Shown: positions 10,091 to 22,800 of the stretch, piece by piece
How the letters are laid out: each line of letters opens with the position of its first letter
Numbering within the stretch: position 1 is the stretch's first letter
NCBI GenBank assembly: GCA_035048815.1
Contig: JAUCBN010000018.1
Span: 16,697,001-16,761,000 of the forward strand
Length of the DNA: 64,000 nucleotides
Direction of reading: 5' to 3'
From: Abelmoschus esculentus
Taxonomy: Eukaryota > Streptophyta > Magnoliopsida > Malvales > Malvaceae
Notes under the pieces: model-generated
Seen by the model: the letters and a program-made list of their open reading frames with translations, nothing else
Database searches by the model: none
What the model was told of the DNA's origin: nothing
Made by a program: the position numbers and the translations under genes

Positions 10091-12890
10091 TTTGAGTGTA
10101 TACCATGATCGATGACTCTCTCTTTGAGCGTATGTCGCGATAAATGGCCCGTCTATTCAAGTGCATGTCAAGGTGAACGATCCCTCCCTTTGAGAGAATA
10201 CCGTGATGGACGACCCCTCTCATTGAGCGTATATAACGATTAATGACCTCTCTCTTCGAGTGCATGTCATAATGAACGGTCTCTCTCTTTGAGCGTATAC
10301 CGTGATCGATGACCCTCTCTTTGAGTGTATGTTGCGATGAATGACCGGTCTATTCGAGTGCATGTCATGGTGAACGGTCCACCCGTTTGAGTGGATACCG
10401 TGATGGACGACCCCTCTATTTGAGCGTATATCACGATGAATGATCCCTCTCTTCTAGTGCATGTCATAATCAATGGTCCCTTTCTTAGAGCGTATACCGT
10501 GATGGACGACACCTCTCTTTGAGCGTATGTCGCGGTGAATGATCCCACTCTTTGAGCGTATGCCGTGATGGACGACCCCTCTCTTTGAGCATAAGTTGCG
10601 TTGAATGACCCCTCTATTCGAGTGCATGTTTTAGTGAATGGTGCCTCTCTTTGAGCGTATAACGAGATGGATGACCCTTCTTTTTTAGCGTATGTCGCGA
10701 TGAATGACTCCTCTCTTCGAGTGCATGTCATAATAAATGGTCCCTTTCTTAGAGCATATACCGTGATGGACGACCCTTCTTTTTGAGCATATGATGCGGT
10801 GAGTGACCACTCTCTTCGAGTGCATGTCATAATGGTCGGTCCCTCTCTTTGAGCGTATACCGTGATCAATGACCGTTTTATTGAGCGTATGTTGCGGTGA
10901 ATGACCCCTCTCTTCGAGTGCATGTCATAAAGAACGGTTCCTTTCTTAGATTGTATAATGTGAGGGACGAGTTCTCTTTTTGAGCGTATGTCGTGATGAA
11001 TGCACCTCTCTTCGAGTGCATGTCATAATGAATGGTCTCTTTCTTAGAACGTATATCGTGATGGACGACCCTTGTCTCCAAGCGTATGTCGCTATGATTG
11101 ACCCCTTTCTTTGAGTGCATGTCATGTTGAACGATCCCTCTCTTTGAACGTATACCATGATGGACGATCCCTCTCTTTGAGCGTGTGTCGCGATGAATGT
11201 CGCCTCTCTTCGAGTGCATGACATGGTGAATGGTCCCTCTCTTTGAGCGTATACGGTGATGGAAAATCCCTCTCTTTGAGGGTATGTCACGATGAATGAC
11301 CCCTCTCTTTCAGTGCGTGTCATAATAAACGGCCCCTCTCTTAGAGCGTATACCGTGATCGCTAACACCTCTCTTTGAGCGTATGTCGCGATGAAAGACA
11401 CCTCTCTTCGTGTGCAAGTTAAGGTGAAAGTTAATTCTCTTTGAGAGTATACCTTGATGGATGAACCCTCTCTTTGAGCGAATGTCACGATGAATGACCC
11501 CTCTCTTCGATTGCATGTCATAATGAACGGTCCGTTTCTTAGAGCGAAAACCGTGATTGACGACACCTCTCTTTGAGAGTATGTCTTGGTGAATGACCCC
11601 TCTCGTTGAGTGCATGTCAAGGTTAATGGTCCCTCTCTTTGAGCGTATACCGTGATGGACGACCCATCTCTTTGAGCGTTTGTCGCGATGAATGACCCCT
11701 CTCTTCGAGTGCATGTCTTAATGAACGGTCCCATTCTTAGAGAGTCTATTGTGATGGACGACACCTCTCTTTGAGCGTATGACGCGGACAATAACCCCTC
11801 TCTTCGAGCGTATGTCATAATGAATAGACCATCTCTTTGAGCGTATGCCATAATGGACAACCCTATCTTCGAGCGTATGTTGCGATGAATGACCCCTCTA
11901 TTCGAGTGCATGTCATGGTGAGTGGTCCCTCTCTTTGGGCGTATACCGTGATGGACGACCCTTCTCTTTGAGCATATTTCTCAATGAATGACCCCTCTCT
12001 TTGAATGCATCTCAAAATCAACGGTCGCTCTCTTTGAGCGTATACCGTGATCGATGACCCTCTCTTTGAGATATGTCGCGATGAATGACCCCTCTACTCG
12101 AGTGCATGTCATAATAAACGGTCCCTTTCTTAGAGTGTATACCGTGATGGACAACCCGACCCTTCTCTTAGAGCGTGTGTCGAGATGAATGACCCTTCAT
12201 TTCGAGTGCAGGTCATAATGACCGATCCCTTTCCTAGAGCGTATACCGCGATGGACGTCACCTCTCTTTGATCGTATGTCATGGTGAATGACCCCTCTCT
12301 TCTAGCGTATGTTATAATGAATTGTTCTTAAGTTTGAGCATATGCCGTGGTGGATGACCCCTCACTTTTCGTGTATGTCGTGGTAAATGACCCCTCTCTT
12401 CAATAGTATATCATAATGAACGGTCCCTCTCTTTGAGCATATGTCTCGATGAATGACCCCATTCTTCGAGTGCATGTCATGGTGAATGGTCCCTATTTTT
12501 GAGCGTATACTGTGATGGACGACTCCTCTCTTTGAGCGTATGTCGCGACGAATGACCCCTCTCATCGAGGGCATGTCATAATGAATGGCCCCTTTCTTAA
12601 AGCGTATACCGTTGGGAAGACCTTTCTCTTTGAGCGTATGTCGCGGTGAATGACCCCTCTCTTCGAGTGCATGTCATGATGAAAGGTCCCTTTCTTATAG
12701 CGTATACCGTGATGACGATCCCTCTCCTTGAGCGTATGTCGCGATGAATGACCTCTCTATTCGAGTGCATGACATGGTGAGTAGTGCCTCTCTTTGAGCG
12801 TATACAGTGATGGGCAACCTCTCTATGACCGTATGTCGGGATGAGTGACCTCTCTCAGTGAGTGCATGTCATAATAAACGATTACTCGCT
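10091..12890 (+). repeat. Large tandem duplication within satellite, copy 2
   Basis: Head-to-tail partner of 6830-10090. The join near 10090 brings the end motif (ATAATAAACGACTACTC) next to the start motif (ATCGATGACTCTCTC), as expected for tandem duplication by unequal exchange. A more diverged third relative lies around 29000-31000, where GTGAGGGACGAG recurs at 29639. Confidence 0.7.
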
Positions 12891-15800
12891 TTTAACGTAT
12901 ACCGTGATCGATGACCCCTCTCTTTGAGCGTTTGTCGTGATGGATGATCCCTCTCCTTAAGCATATGTCGCGATGAAAGACCCCTATCTTCGAGTGCATG
13001 TCATGGTGAAAGGTCCTTCTCTTTGAGAGTATACTGTGATTAATGACCCTTCTCTTTGAGCGAATGTCGCGATGAACGGTCCCTTTCTTATATCATATAC
13101 CGTGATGGACGACCCTTCCTATTGAGCATATGTCACAATGAATAAACCCTCTCTTCTAGTGCGTCATGGTGAATGATCCCTCTCTTTGTGCGTATACCTT
13201 GATGGACGACCCCTCTCTTTGAGCTATGCCGCGACGAACGACCCCTCTCTTCGAGTGTATATCATACTAAACAATCTCTCTCTTTGAGTGTATACGATGA
13301 TGGATAAGCCCTCTCTTTGAGTGTATGTCGCGAAGAATGACCCCTCTTTTCGAGTGCATGACATTGTGAACGGTCCCTCTCTTTGAGCTTATACGGTGAT
13401 GGTAACCCCTCTCTTTGAGCGTATGTCACGATGAATTACCCCTCTCTTTCAGTGCATGTCATAATAAACGGTCCCTCTCTTTGAGCGTATACCATGATCG
13501 ATGACCCCTCTCTTTGAGCGTATGTCGTGATAAATAACCACTCTCTTCGACTGTATGTCATAATGAACGGTCCCTCTCTTTGAGCGTATACCATGATGGA
13601 CGACCCCTCACTTTGAGCGTATGTCTTGGTGAATGACCACTCTCTTCAATCATATGTCATAATGAACGGTCCCCCTCTTTGAGCGTATCCCGTGATGGAC
13701 GACCCCTATCTTTGAGCGTATGTCATGATGAACGACCCCTCTCTTTGAGTGCATGTCATAGTGAATGGTCCTTCTTCTTGAGCGTATACCAGGATGGACG
13801 ACCCTTCTCTTTGAGCGTATGTCATGATGAATGACCCATCTCTTTGAGCGTACATTGTGAGGAATGACCCTTCTATTCGAGTGTACGTCATAATGAACGA
13901 TCTCTCTCTTTGAGCATATACCGTGATGGACGACCCTTTTCTTTGAATGTATATCGCGATTAAAGACCCCTCTCTTCGAGTGCATTTTATAATGAACGGT
14001 CCCTTTCGTATGTCGTAGTGAATGGTCCCTCTCTTTGAGTGTTTACCGTATTGGACGACCGCTCTCTTTGAGCGTATGCCACGATAAATGACCCTCTCTT
14101 CGAGTGTATGTCATAATGAGCGACCCCTCTCTTTGAGCATTTACCGTGATGGACGACCCAATTCTTTGAGCGTCTGTCGCGATGAATAACACCTCTCTTT
14201 GAGTGCATGTCATAATGAACGGTCCCTCTCTTTGAGCGTATACCGTGATCGATGACCCCTCTCTTTGAGTGTATGTTGCAATGAATGACTTTCTCTTCGA
14301 GTGCATGTCATGGTGAACGGTTCCTCTCTTTGAGCGTATGTCGCGGTGAATGAACCCTCTCTTCGAGAGTATATAATAATGAACGGTTCGTCTTTTTGAG
14401 CCTATGCCGTGATGGACGACCCCTCTCTTTGAGCGTATGTCGCCACGAATGACCACTCTCTTCGAGTGCATGTCATGGTGAACAGTCCCTCTCTTTGAGC
14501 GTATATTGTTATGGACAACCCCTCTCTTTGAGCGTATGTCGTGATGAATGACTCTTCGAGTGCATGTCATAATGAACGGTCCCTTTCTTAGAGCATGATA
14601 GACGACCCTTCAGTTTGAGCGTATGGTGCTGTGAATGACCACTCTCTTTGAGTGCATGTCATGCCGAACGACCCCTCTTTCTGAGCGTATACCGTGATGG
14701 ACGACTCCTCTCTTTGAGCGCATATCGTGATGAATGACCCTTCTCTTTGAGTGCATGTCATAATACACAGTGCGTTAGAGCGTATGCGGTGATGGATGAC
14801 CCTTCCCTATGACTGTATGTCGCGATGAATGACCCTTCTCTTCGAGTGCATCTCATAATGAGCAATCCCTTTCCTGGAGCGTATACCATGATGGATGTCA
14901 CCTCTCTTTGAGCGTATGTCGCAGTGACAGACCCCTCTCTTCGAGCGTATGTCATAATTAACAGGTCCCTCTCTTTGAGCATACACCCTGATTGACGACC
15001 CCTCTCTTTTAGCATATGTCGCGGTGAATGACCCCTGACTACTAGAGTATGTTATAATGAACGACCCTTCTTTTTGAGCATATGCCGTGATGGACGACCC
15101 CTCTCCTTGAGCGTAGGTCGAGATGAATGACCCCTCTATTCGAGTGCTTTTCATAATGAACGGTCACAATCTAAAAGTGTACAACATGATAGACGACTCC
15201 TCTCTTTGAGTTTATGTCGTGGTGAATGAACCCTTTCTTCGAGAGTATGTCATAATGAATGGTCCCTTTGTTTGATCATATGCCGTGACGGACGACCCCT
15301 CTCTTTGTGCGTATGTCGCGATGAATGACCCCTCTCTTCGAGTGCATGACAAGGTGAATGATCCCTCTCTTTGAGCGTATACCGTGATGGACGACCCCTC
15401 TCTTTCACACTATGTCGCGATGAATGACCCCTCTCTTCGAGTGCATGTCATAATGAACGGTCCCTTTCCTATAGCGTTTGACGTGATGGATGTCCCTTCT
15501 CTTTGAGCGTATGTCACGGTGAATGACCTTTCTCTTCGCGCGTAGCTCATAATGAACGGACCCTTTCTTAGTGCGTCTACCGTGATGGATGACCCCTCTC
15601 TTTGAGCGTATGTCGCGGTGAATGACCCCTCTGTTCGAGCGTATTTCATAATGAACGGTCCCTTTCTTAGAGCATATACCGTGATGGACGACCCTTCACA
15701 TTGTGCATATGTCGCGATGAATGACCCCTCTCTTCGATTCCATGTTGTAATAAACAGTCCTTTTCATAAAGCATATACCTTGATAGACGACTCTTCTCCT

Positions 15801-16951
15801 TGAGCATATGTTGTGGTGAATGACCCCTCCCTTTGAGCGTATGTCGTGATGAACGATCCCTCTCTTTGAGCGTTTGTCGTGATGGATGACCCCTCTCTTT
15901 CAACGTATGTCGCGATGAATGTCCCCACTCTTCGAGTGCTTGTCATATTAACAGTCCCTTTCTTAGAGTCTACGTACACCGTGATGGACGACCCTTCTCT
16001 TTGAGCGTATGACGCGATGATTGAACCCTCTCTTCGAGTGCATGTCGTAATGAACGGTCCATTTCTTAGAGCGTATACCGTGATGGATGACACCTCTGTT
16101 TGAGCGTATACCCCTCTTCGATTGCATGTCATAATGAACGGTCCCTTTCTTTGAGCGTATACCGTGATAGACGACCTCTCTCTTTGAGTATATGTCGCGG
16201 CGAACGACCCCTCTCTTCGAGAGTATGCCGTAATGATCGGACCCTCTCTTTGAATGTATGTCGCGACGAATGACCCTTGTCTTCGAGTGCATGTCATAAT
16301 AAATAGTCCATTTCTTAGAGCGTATCCCGTGATGGACGATCCTTCTCTTTGAGCGTATGTCACAATGATTGACCCCTCTCTTCGAGTGAATGTCATAAAA
16401 AACGGTCCCTTTCTTAAGGCGTATACCGTGATGGACGACACCTCTCTTTAAGCGTATAACCCTTTCTTTGAGCGTATATTGTGATGGACAATCCCACTCT
16501 TTGAGCGTATGATAGGGTGAGTGACCCCTCTCTTCGAGAGTATGTCGTAATGACCGGTCCTTGTCTATGAGCGTATTTCGTGATGGAATGACCTCTCTCT
16601 TTGAGAGCATGTCATTGTGAACGATCGCTCTCTTTCAGCGTATACCGTGATCGACGACCCCAATCTTTGAATTTATGTCGCGATGAATGACCCCTTTCTT
16701 TGAGTGCATGTCATAATAAATAGTACCTTCTTAGAGCGTATCCCATGATGGACGACCCCTCTCTTTGAGCATATGTCGCGATGAATGACCCCTCTCTTTG
16801 AGTGCTTGTCAAGGTGAACGGTCCCCCTCTGAGCGTAAACCGTTATGGACGACCCTCTCTTTGAGTGTATGCCGCGACGAATGACCTATTTCTTCGAGTT
16901 AATGTCATAATGAATGGTCCCTTTCTTAGAGCGTATACCGTGATGGACGAC

Positions 16952-18275
16952 TGTAATCACCATTTTTATCCGGGTCTAACTCGTCACTTTTATGTTTAAA
17001 ATAATGGGCTTGGATGCTTTAATTTTTGTACGGGTATTAATATTATGGGCATATATTTTACATTAATATTGCATGTTTGTACGTGTGTATATTATAATAA
17101 TATGTGTACTACGCATGTTAATATTCTACCTTACTATTTGTTTAAGTTTTATCGGTGAGTGTATACATATAATATGTACTTGTGGATATTATGAAATCAT
17201 CAAATGTGATAAGTTATGTTGCATAACTATGTATTAATAATGTATGTAATCGAATATATATGTATATATGCATATTTATATGCATCGTTAGTTATGTATA
17301 CAAGCATCTTTGTTTTATTTAATTTATTCCTAAGCATGTCATTTTGTTGTATCCTTTATATATATATATATATTACATGGTCTTTAAATCAAAATCAATT
17401 GTTGCTTGCATGTGTATTTATTTATGTTTAATTCTTCATATTGAGGTAGAATAATAATGATATTTTATTTCTAGAATTTGTCTCGCCAAATGCATGCGCT
17501 TAGTCATTCGATTATTTACCTTTGGGTTCGTATCACCAGACTATAATCATTCACATAATTTAGTATTATTTATTTAGGTCAATTTCTATTTATTTAATTG
17601 ATTAGATTCTAAGATAAGAGGTGATCATTAGTTTTTATGCTCGTGTCATAACGGTCTGAATCATCGGATGTTGACCGAAATATTAAAATTATTTTTCACC
17701 ATCTCTAGGTAATTAAAATTAAAAACCGACAAGATCATGACATCATTTCTTTTATGTTGTATCATTCATAAAGGTGACCTGCGGGATCTGAACCCTAAAC
17801 TAACGCGACGAAGAATATTATTTGACATCGATTTAGTCTTTGGTCCGGTGTATCGTCAACCTTATTAATTAAATGCTTTATTGATTTGAATTCACCAATT
17901 AAATTAAACCTATTTAATTAAGGTCAATTCTGAATTTAGAAAACGATTTAAAATTAAAATGAAGTTGAAACATGATTTTTAAAGAAAATATTTTTGGTAC
18001 CGATTTTAGAGAGTGATGGGGGTACTAATCCTTCCCCACACATAACCAACTCCAAAAACCTTTTTCAAAATAAATCTTTGGTTTTCCTTTTCAGGTGTCC
18101 GGTCTACATTAGTGACCAGTGGCGGCTCCAAATTTATTTTTCCAAAAGAATTTATATTTTTTAAACAGTATTTTTGAAGGGGATTAAATAAATACCACCA
18201 AAAACCCTGTAGTCCCTAATACTTTTCAAATTAATTTCCAATTTTCCATCTTTCAAACTGAAAAAGGTCGCTACA
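16952..18275 (+). mobile_element. Solo LTR with 5-bp target duplication, copy 1 (Tat/Ogre-like)
   Basis: Begins TGTAATCACC and ends GGTCGCTACA, so it has TG...CA ends. It is flanked on both sides by ACGAC (16947-16951 and 18276-18280), a 5-bp target duplication made from the satellite motif GATGGACGAC. Length is 1324 bp, with no coding capacity and no internal region, so it is a solo LTR. Internal words such as ACTAATCCTTCCCC, CATAACCAACTCC and AGTGGCGGCTCC resemble the 3' part of Tat/Ogre LTRs as I remember them; that family assignment is tentative. A tract of TA dinucleotides lies at about 17357-17374. A second copy with the same target duplication is at 35316-36618. Confidence 0.85.
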
Positions 18276-18478
18276 ACGACATTTCTCATTGTGCATATGT
18301 CGCGATGAATGTCCCCTCTCATCGAGTGCATGTCATAATGAACGATCCCTTTCTTTGAGCGTATACCGTGATGGACGACCCCTCTCTTTGAGCGTATATC
18401 GCGGTGAATGACCCCTCTCTTCGAGAGTGTGTCGTTGTGACCGGTCCCTCTCTTTGAGCGTATCCCGTTGATGTGCGT
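18276..18478 (+). repeat. 33/99-bp trimeric satellite, block 3 (about two 99-bp units)
   Basis: Starts with the ACGAC target duplication and continues in register with block 2. It carries unusual variants (GAATGTCCCC, GAGAGTGTGTC, TGACCGGTCC) that recur after the second solo LTR at 36619-36800. This shows that the two loci are copies of one ancestral segment. It is cut at TATCCCGT by the next LTR. Confidence 0.9.
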
Positions 18479-19837
18479 GGTATAAGCGCTTTTTGAGTGC
18501 AAGTGTACATGTCGTTAAGTAATAAAATGATAAGTATATCGTGTATCGTCTCCACAGGTATTAGTATACTTAATATGTCTTCCTTCGTTCCCTTGCTCCT
18601 GAAAATAAAGTAAAAACACAAATAAGATGATTTGTTTTATCTAACTAAATATTTAAATAATAGAACATAAAATAAAAAGGGTTGAGAACGATTATAGAGA
18701 AAGTGGGTAGGATCCAGTTGCATCAATTAGCGGATTCAATTGATCTTCTCCTTGTCCAATGCAATCACACAACACTGCTTCGATAGTACTGCAGATACTG
18801 CCTCGACAACTCTGGTGCTCCTCTACCGCGGCAATCTCTTGCTCTTGGGCAGAGGTATCAAAGTTCAGCAAAGTGTCCGTAAGTGACTCCGCTCATCTCT
18901 GAGTCAAAGTGCTGTTGATGCTCAGTCCTTGATGATACCTCTCGGCGTAAATCAAAGATAACCACCAACCAATCCAACACTTCTTTTAGCTGCTGAAACT
19001 CTTAACCTACCCCTTAGTGCCTCCACAATAGTATAGGCCGAGTTAGTGTCTGCAATACCGTACTTATCACTTTCGTGAATCTACACCTCTCGATGCTAGA
19101 TAAATAGATTACTTGCAAACTTCCCTCTCGGGCTTGGATACAAGAACAAAGAATGACAATAGGATAAGCAAACTTTGATTTTATTGCATAAGAACAAAGA
19201 TACAAGAATCAATCTCCTCTCACTAATATCGACAACCTTCACCTATCCCTAAGAAGTTTAGAACATATTATCGTGTAACTACAATTCTTAGGGAGGAAGG
19301 GTTTTCTTTACAAATCGGCTCTCCTAGACAATGTGGCCGGCTAGGGTATTTATAGTCTTAACCTAGGGAAAACCTTTCCTAAATAGACTTCAACTTGGAG
19401 TAGGGAATAAGTCTTCTTCAAGGATTTTGATATTTCCAAGTTTGCCGCCTTCTAGAAGGGTTTCCCCTCTTGGTCTTTGAATTGGGCTTTCAGCACGCTA
19501 GCCTGGTCCAATTGATGCGTTGTATCTTCCAAAATGTTCTTTATATTTTTATATTTTAATGCGCCTCCATTGTTGGTGCTGCCACACTGGATTCTGCCGC
19601 GGCCATGCTTCTGCCTCGGCCTCAACATTGCTTTTCTGCCGCTTCGGCTTTGGATATTCCTGCATGTACAAAAATTGTAATAATATCAACAGTCTCTATA
19701 AATATTAACTTTGTAAGTGATGATAACGGAATATCCAATATTTGAGCAAATAGTCTATATTTCGGTTCAAGTTGATGTAGAATAGATGCTTAAAGTACCA
19801 TGAGAAGGGTAGTAAATAACTGTCTTTTAGGCACTCA
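18479..19837 (-). mobile_element. Solo LTR, minus strand, TGATAAGTGC family, 1359 bp
   Basis: On the minus strand it starts TGAGTGCC at 19837 and ends CACGCACATCA at 18479. The minus strand carries TATAAATA (19354-19347) and an AATAAAAT polyadenylation-like word shortly downstream. The 3' 300 bp (18480-18780) match 26080-26360 in inverted orientation, including TAATAAAATGAT, GTATCGTCTCCACA and GGATTCAATTGA. It is therefore a longer member of the family that supplies the LTR at 25805-26372, which looks internally deleted by comparison. No 5-bp target duplication is seen, and about 9-10 bp of satellite are missing at the site. The paralogous locus near 36810-36830 is unoccupied. ORFs inside are short and not recognisable. 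Confidence 0.75.
19347..19354 (-). promoter_or_regulatory. LTR TATA box (minus strand TATAAATA)
   Basis: The plus strand reads TATTTATA, so the minus strand has TATAAATA in the context GACTATAAATACCC. It lies mid-LTR, as expected for the U3/R boundary of the minus-strand LTR. Confidence 0.6.
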
Positions 19838-22800
19838 CCTCTCTCTTTGAGCGTATGTCGCGATGACTGACCCCTCTCTTTGAGTGCATATCATGGTGAA
19901 CGATCACTCTCTTTTAGCGTATACCATGATGGATGACCCCTCTCCTTGAACGTATGTCGCGATGAATGACCCTTCTCTTTGAGTGCATGTATTAATTAAC
20001 AATGCCTTTCTTAGTGCGTATACCATGATGGACGACCCTTCTCTTTGAGCGTATGTCGCGATGAAAGACCTCTCTCTTCGAGTGCATGTCATAATGAACG
20101 ATCCCTTTCTTAAAGCGTATACCGTGATGGATGAACCTACTCTTTGAGCGTATGTCGCTGTGAAGGACCCCTCTCTTTGAGCGTATTTCATAATGAACGG
20201 TCCCTTTCCTAGACCGTATACTATGATGGATGACCCTCCTCTTTGAGCGTATGTCATAGTGAATGATCCCTCTCTTTGAGCGTATTTCATAATGAACGGT
20301 CCCTCTCTTTGAGCGTACGACGTGATGGATGACCCTATCTTTGAGCATATGTAGTTATGAATAATCCCTCTCTTCAAGCGTATTTCGTAATGGACGATCC
20401 CTTTCTTAGAGCGTATACCGTGATGGATGACCCCTCTCTTTGAGCGTATGTTGCAGTGAATGACCCCTCTCTTCGAGCGTATTTCTTAATGAACGCTCCC
20501 TCTCTAAGAGCGTATGCTATGATGAATGACCCCTCTCTATGAGCGTATGTCGCGTTGAATGACCCCTCTCTTTGAATGCATTTCATGGTGAACGGTACCT
20601 CTCTTTGAGCATATACCGTGATGGACGACCACTCTCTTTCAACATATGTCACGATGAACGACCCCTCTCATCGAGTGCATGTCATGGTAAGCGATCCCTC
20701 TCTTTGATCGTATACCGTGATGGACGATTCATCTCATCGAGTGCATGCCATAATGAACGGTTCCTTTCATAAAGCGTATACCGTGATGGATGACCCCTCA
20801 CTTCGAGAGTATGACGTAATGATTTGTCCCTCTCTTTGAGCGTATCCCGTGATGGACAACCCCTCTCTTTGAGCATATATCGCGATGAAAGAGCCCTCTC
20901 TTTTAGTGCATGTCATAGTGAACGGTCCCTCTCTTTGATCATATTTCGCGGTGAATGACCCCTCTCTTTGAGTGTATATCATAATTAATGGTCCCTTTCT
21001 TAGTAAATGACCCCTCTCTTTGTGTGCATGTCATGGTGACGGTTCCTCTCTTTGAGCATAATTCGTGTTAGAAGACACTTCTCTTTGAGCGTATGTGGCG
21101 ATGAATGATCCCTCTCTTCGAGTGCGTGGCATAATGAACAGCCCCTTTCTTAGAGCGTATACCGTGATGGATGAACCTTCTCTTTGAGCGTATGTCGTAG
21201 TGAATGACCCCTCTCTTCGAGCGTATTTCGTAATGCATGGTCCCTTTCTTTGAGCGTATACCGTGATGGATGACCCCTCTCGCTGAGCGTATGTCACGGT
21301 AAACTAACCCTCTCTTCGAGAGAATTTCGTAATGAACGGTCCTTTTCTTTGAGCGTATATCATGATGGATGACCCCTATCTTTGAGTGTATATCATGGTG
21401 AATGATCCTCTCTTCGAGCGTATTTCATAATGAAAATTCCCTCTCTTTGAGCGTATGTTGTGATGGATGACCCCTCTCTTTAAGTGTATGTCGCGTTGAA
21501 TGACCCCTCTCTTCGATTGCATGTCATAATGAACAATCTCTTTCTTAGAGCGTATACCGTGATTGACGACCATTCTCATTGTGCATATGTCGCGATGAAT
21601 GACCTTCTCTTTGAGTGCATGTCATAATGAACGGTACCATACTTTGAGCGTATGTCGCAGTGAATGACCCCTCTTTTCGATAGTCTGTCATAATGATTGG
21701 TCCCTCTCTTTGATTGTATCCCGTGATGGACGACCCCTTTCTCTGAGCGTATATCACGATGAATGACCCCTCTCTTTTAGTGCATGTCATGGTGAATGAT
21801 ACCTCTCTTTGAGCATATACCATGATGGACGACCCCTCTCTTTGAACGTTCATCATGATGAATGAACACTCTCTTCGAGTGCAGGTCATAATAAATAGTC
21901 TCTTTCTTCGAGCGTATACCCTGTTGGACGACCCTTCTCTTTGAGCGTCTGTCACGATGATTGAACCCTCTCTTTGAGTGCATGTCAGGATGAACGGTCC
22001 ACTTCTTTGAGCGTAAACCGTGATGGATGACCTCTCTCTTTGAGAGTATGTCGCAAAGAATGACATGTCTCTTTGAGTTCATGTAATAATCAACGGTCCC
22101 TCTCTTTGAGCGTATACCGCGATCGATGACCCTCTCTTTGAGCATACGTTGTGATGAATGACTCCTCTCTTCGAGTTCATTTCATGGTGAACAGACCCTC
22201 TCTTTGAGTGTATACTGTGATGGACGACCCCTCTCTTTGAGTGTATGTCGCAATGAATGACCCCTCTTCAAGGGCATGTCAAAATTAAGGTCTTTTTGAG
22301 CGTATACCATGATCGAGACCCCCCTTTTTGAGTGTATGTTGCGATGGATGACCCTCTCTTCAAGTGCATATCATGGTGAAAGATCCCTCTCTTTGAGCGA
22401 ATATTGTGATGGACGACCCCTCTCTTTGAGCGTATGTCACGATGAATGACCCCTTTATTCGAGTTCATGTCATAATGAATGGTTCCTTTCTAAGAGCGTA
22501 AATCGTGACGGACGACCCCTCTCTTTGCGCGTATGTTGCGGTGAATGAACGCTCTATTCGAGCGTATGTCATAATGATCGGTCCCTCTCTTTGAGCATAT
22601 CCCGTGATGGTCGTCCCCTCTCTTTGAGCGTTTTTCGTGATGAATGATCCCTCTCTTCGAGTGCATGTCATGGTGAACGGTCCCTCTCTATGAGCGTACC
22701 CCGTGATGGATGACCCCTCTCTTTGAGCGTATGTCGCGATGAATGGCCCCTCTCTTTGAGTTCATGTCATGGTGAACGGTCCCTCTCTTTGAGCGTATAC

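Larger units (their letters stand above)
6198..16951 (+). repeat. 33/99-bp trimeric satellite, block 2
   Basis: Same satellite and orientation as block 1. It resumes at about unit position 10 (CCCTTCTCTTTGAG) directly after the LTR end. It contains an internal tandem duplication of a multi-kilobase segment (about 6830-10090 and 10091-12890), marked by shared rare variants. The final base belongs to the ACGAC target duplication of the solo LTR that follows. Long reverse-strand ORFs such as 10946-11911 (321 codons) and 8081-8920 (279 codons) are repeat-derived. Confidence 0.95.

Noticed and set aside
6198..16951. CRISPR array, because of regular short repeats
   Set aside because: Repeats are directly adjacent with no unique spacers, the unit is a diverged satellite, and the context is a plant genome with retroelements.
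17216..17431. 71-codon hydrophobic ORF as a membrane protein
   Set aside because: It lies in AT-rich, TA-repeat-bearing LTR sequence, and the duplicate LTR at 35316-36618 does not keep the frame intact.
16952..18275. Two independent insertions of the same LTR at the same motif
   Set aside because: The flanking satellite shares private variants on both sides of both copies, which points to one insertion followed by duplication.
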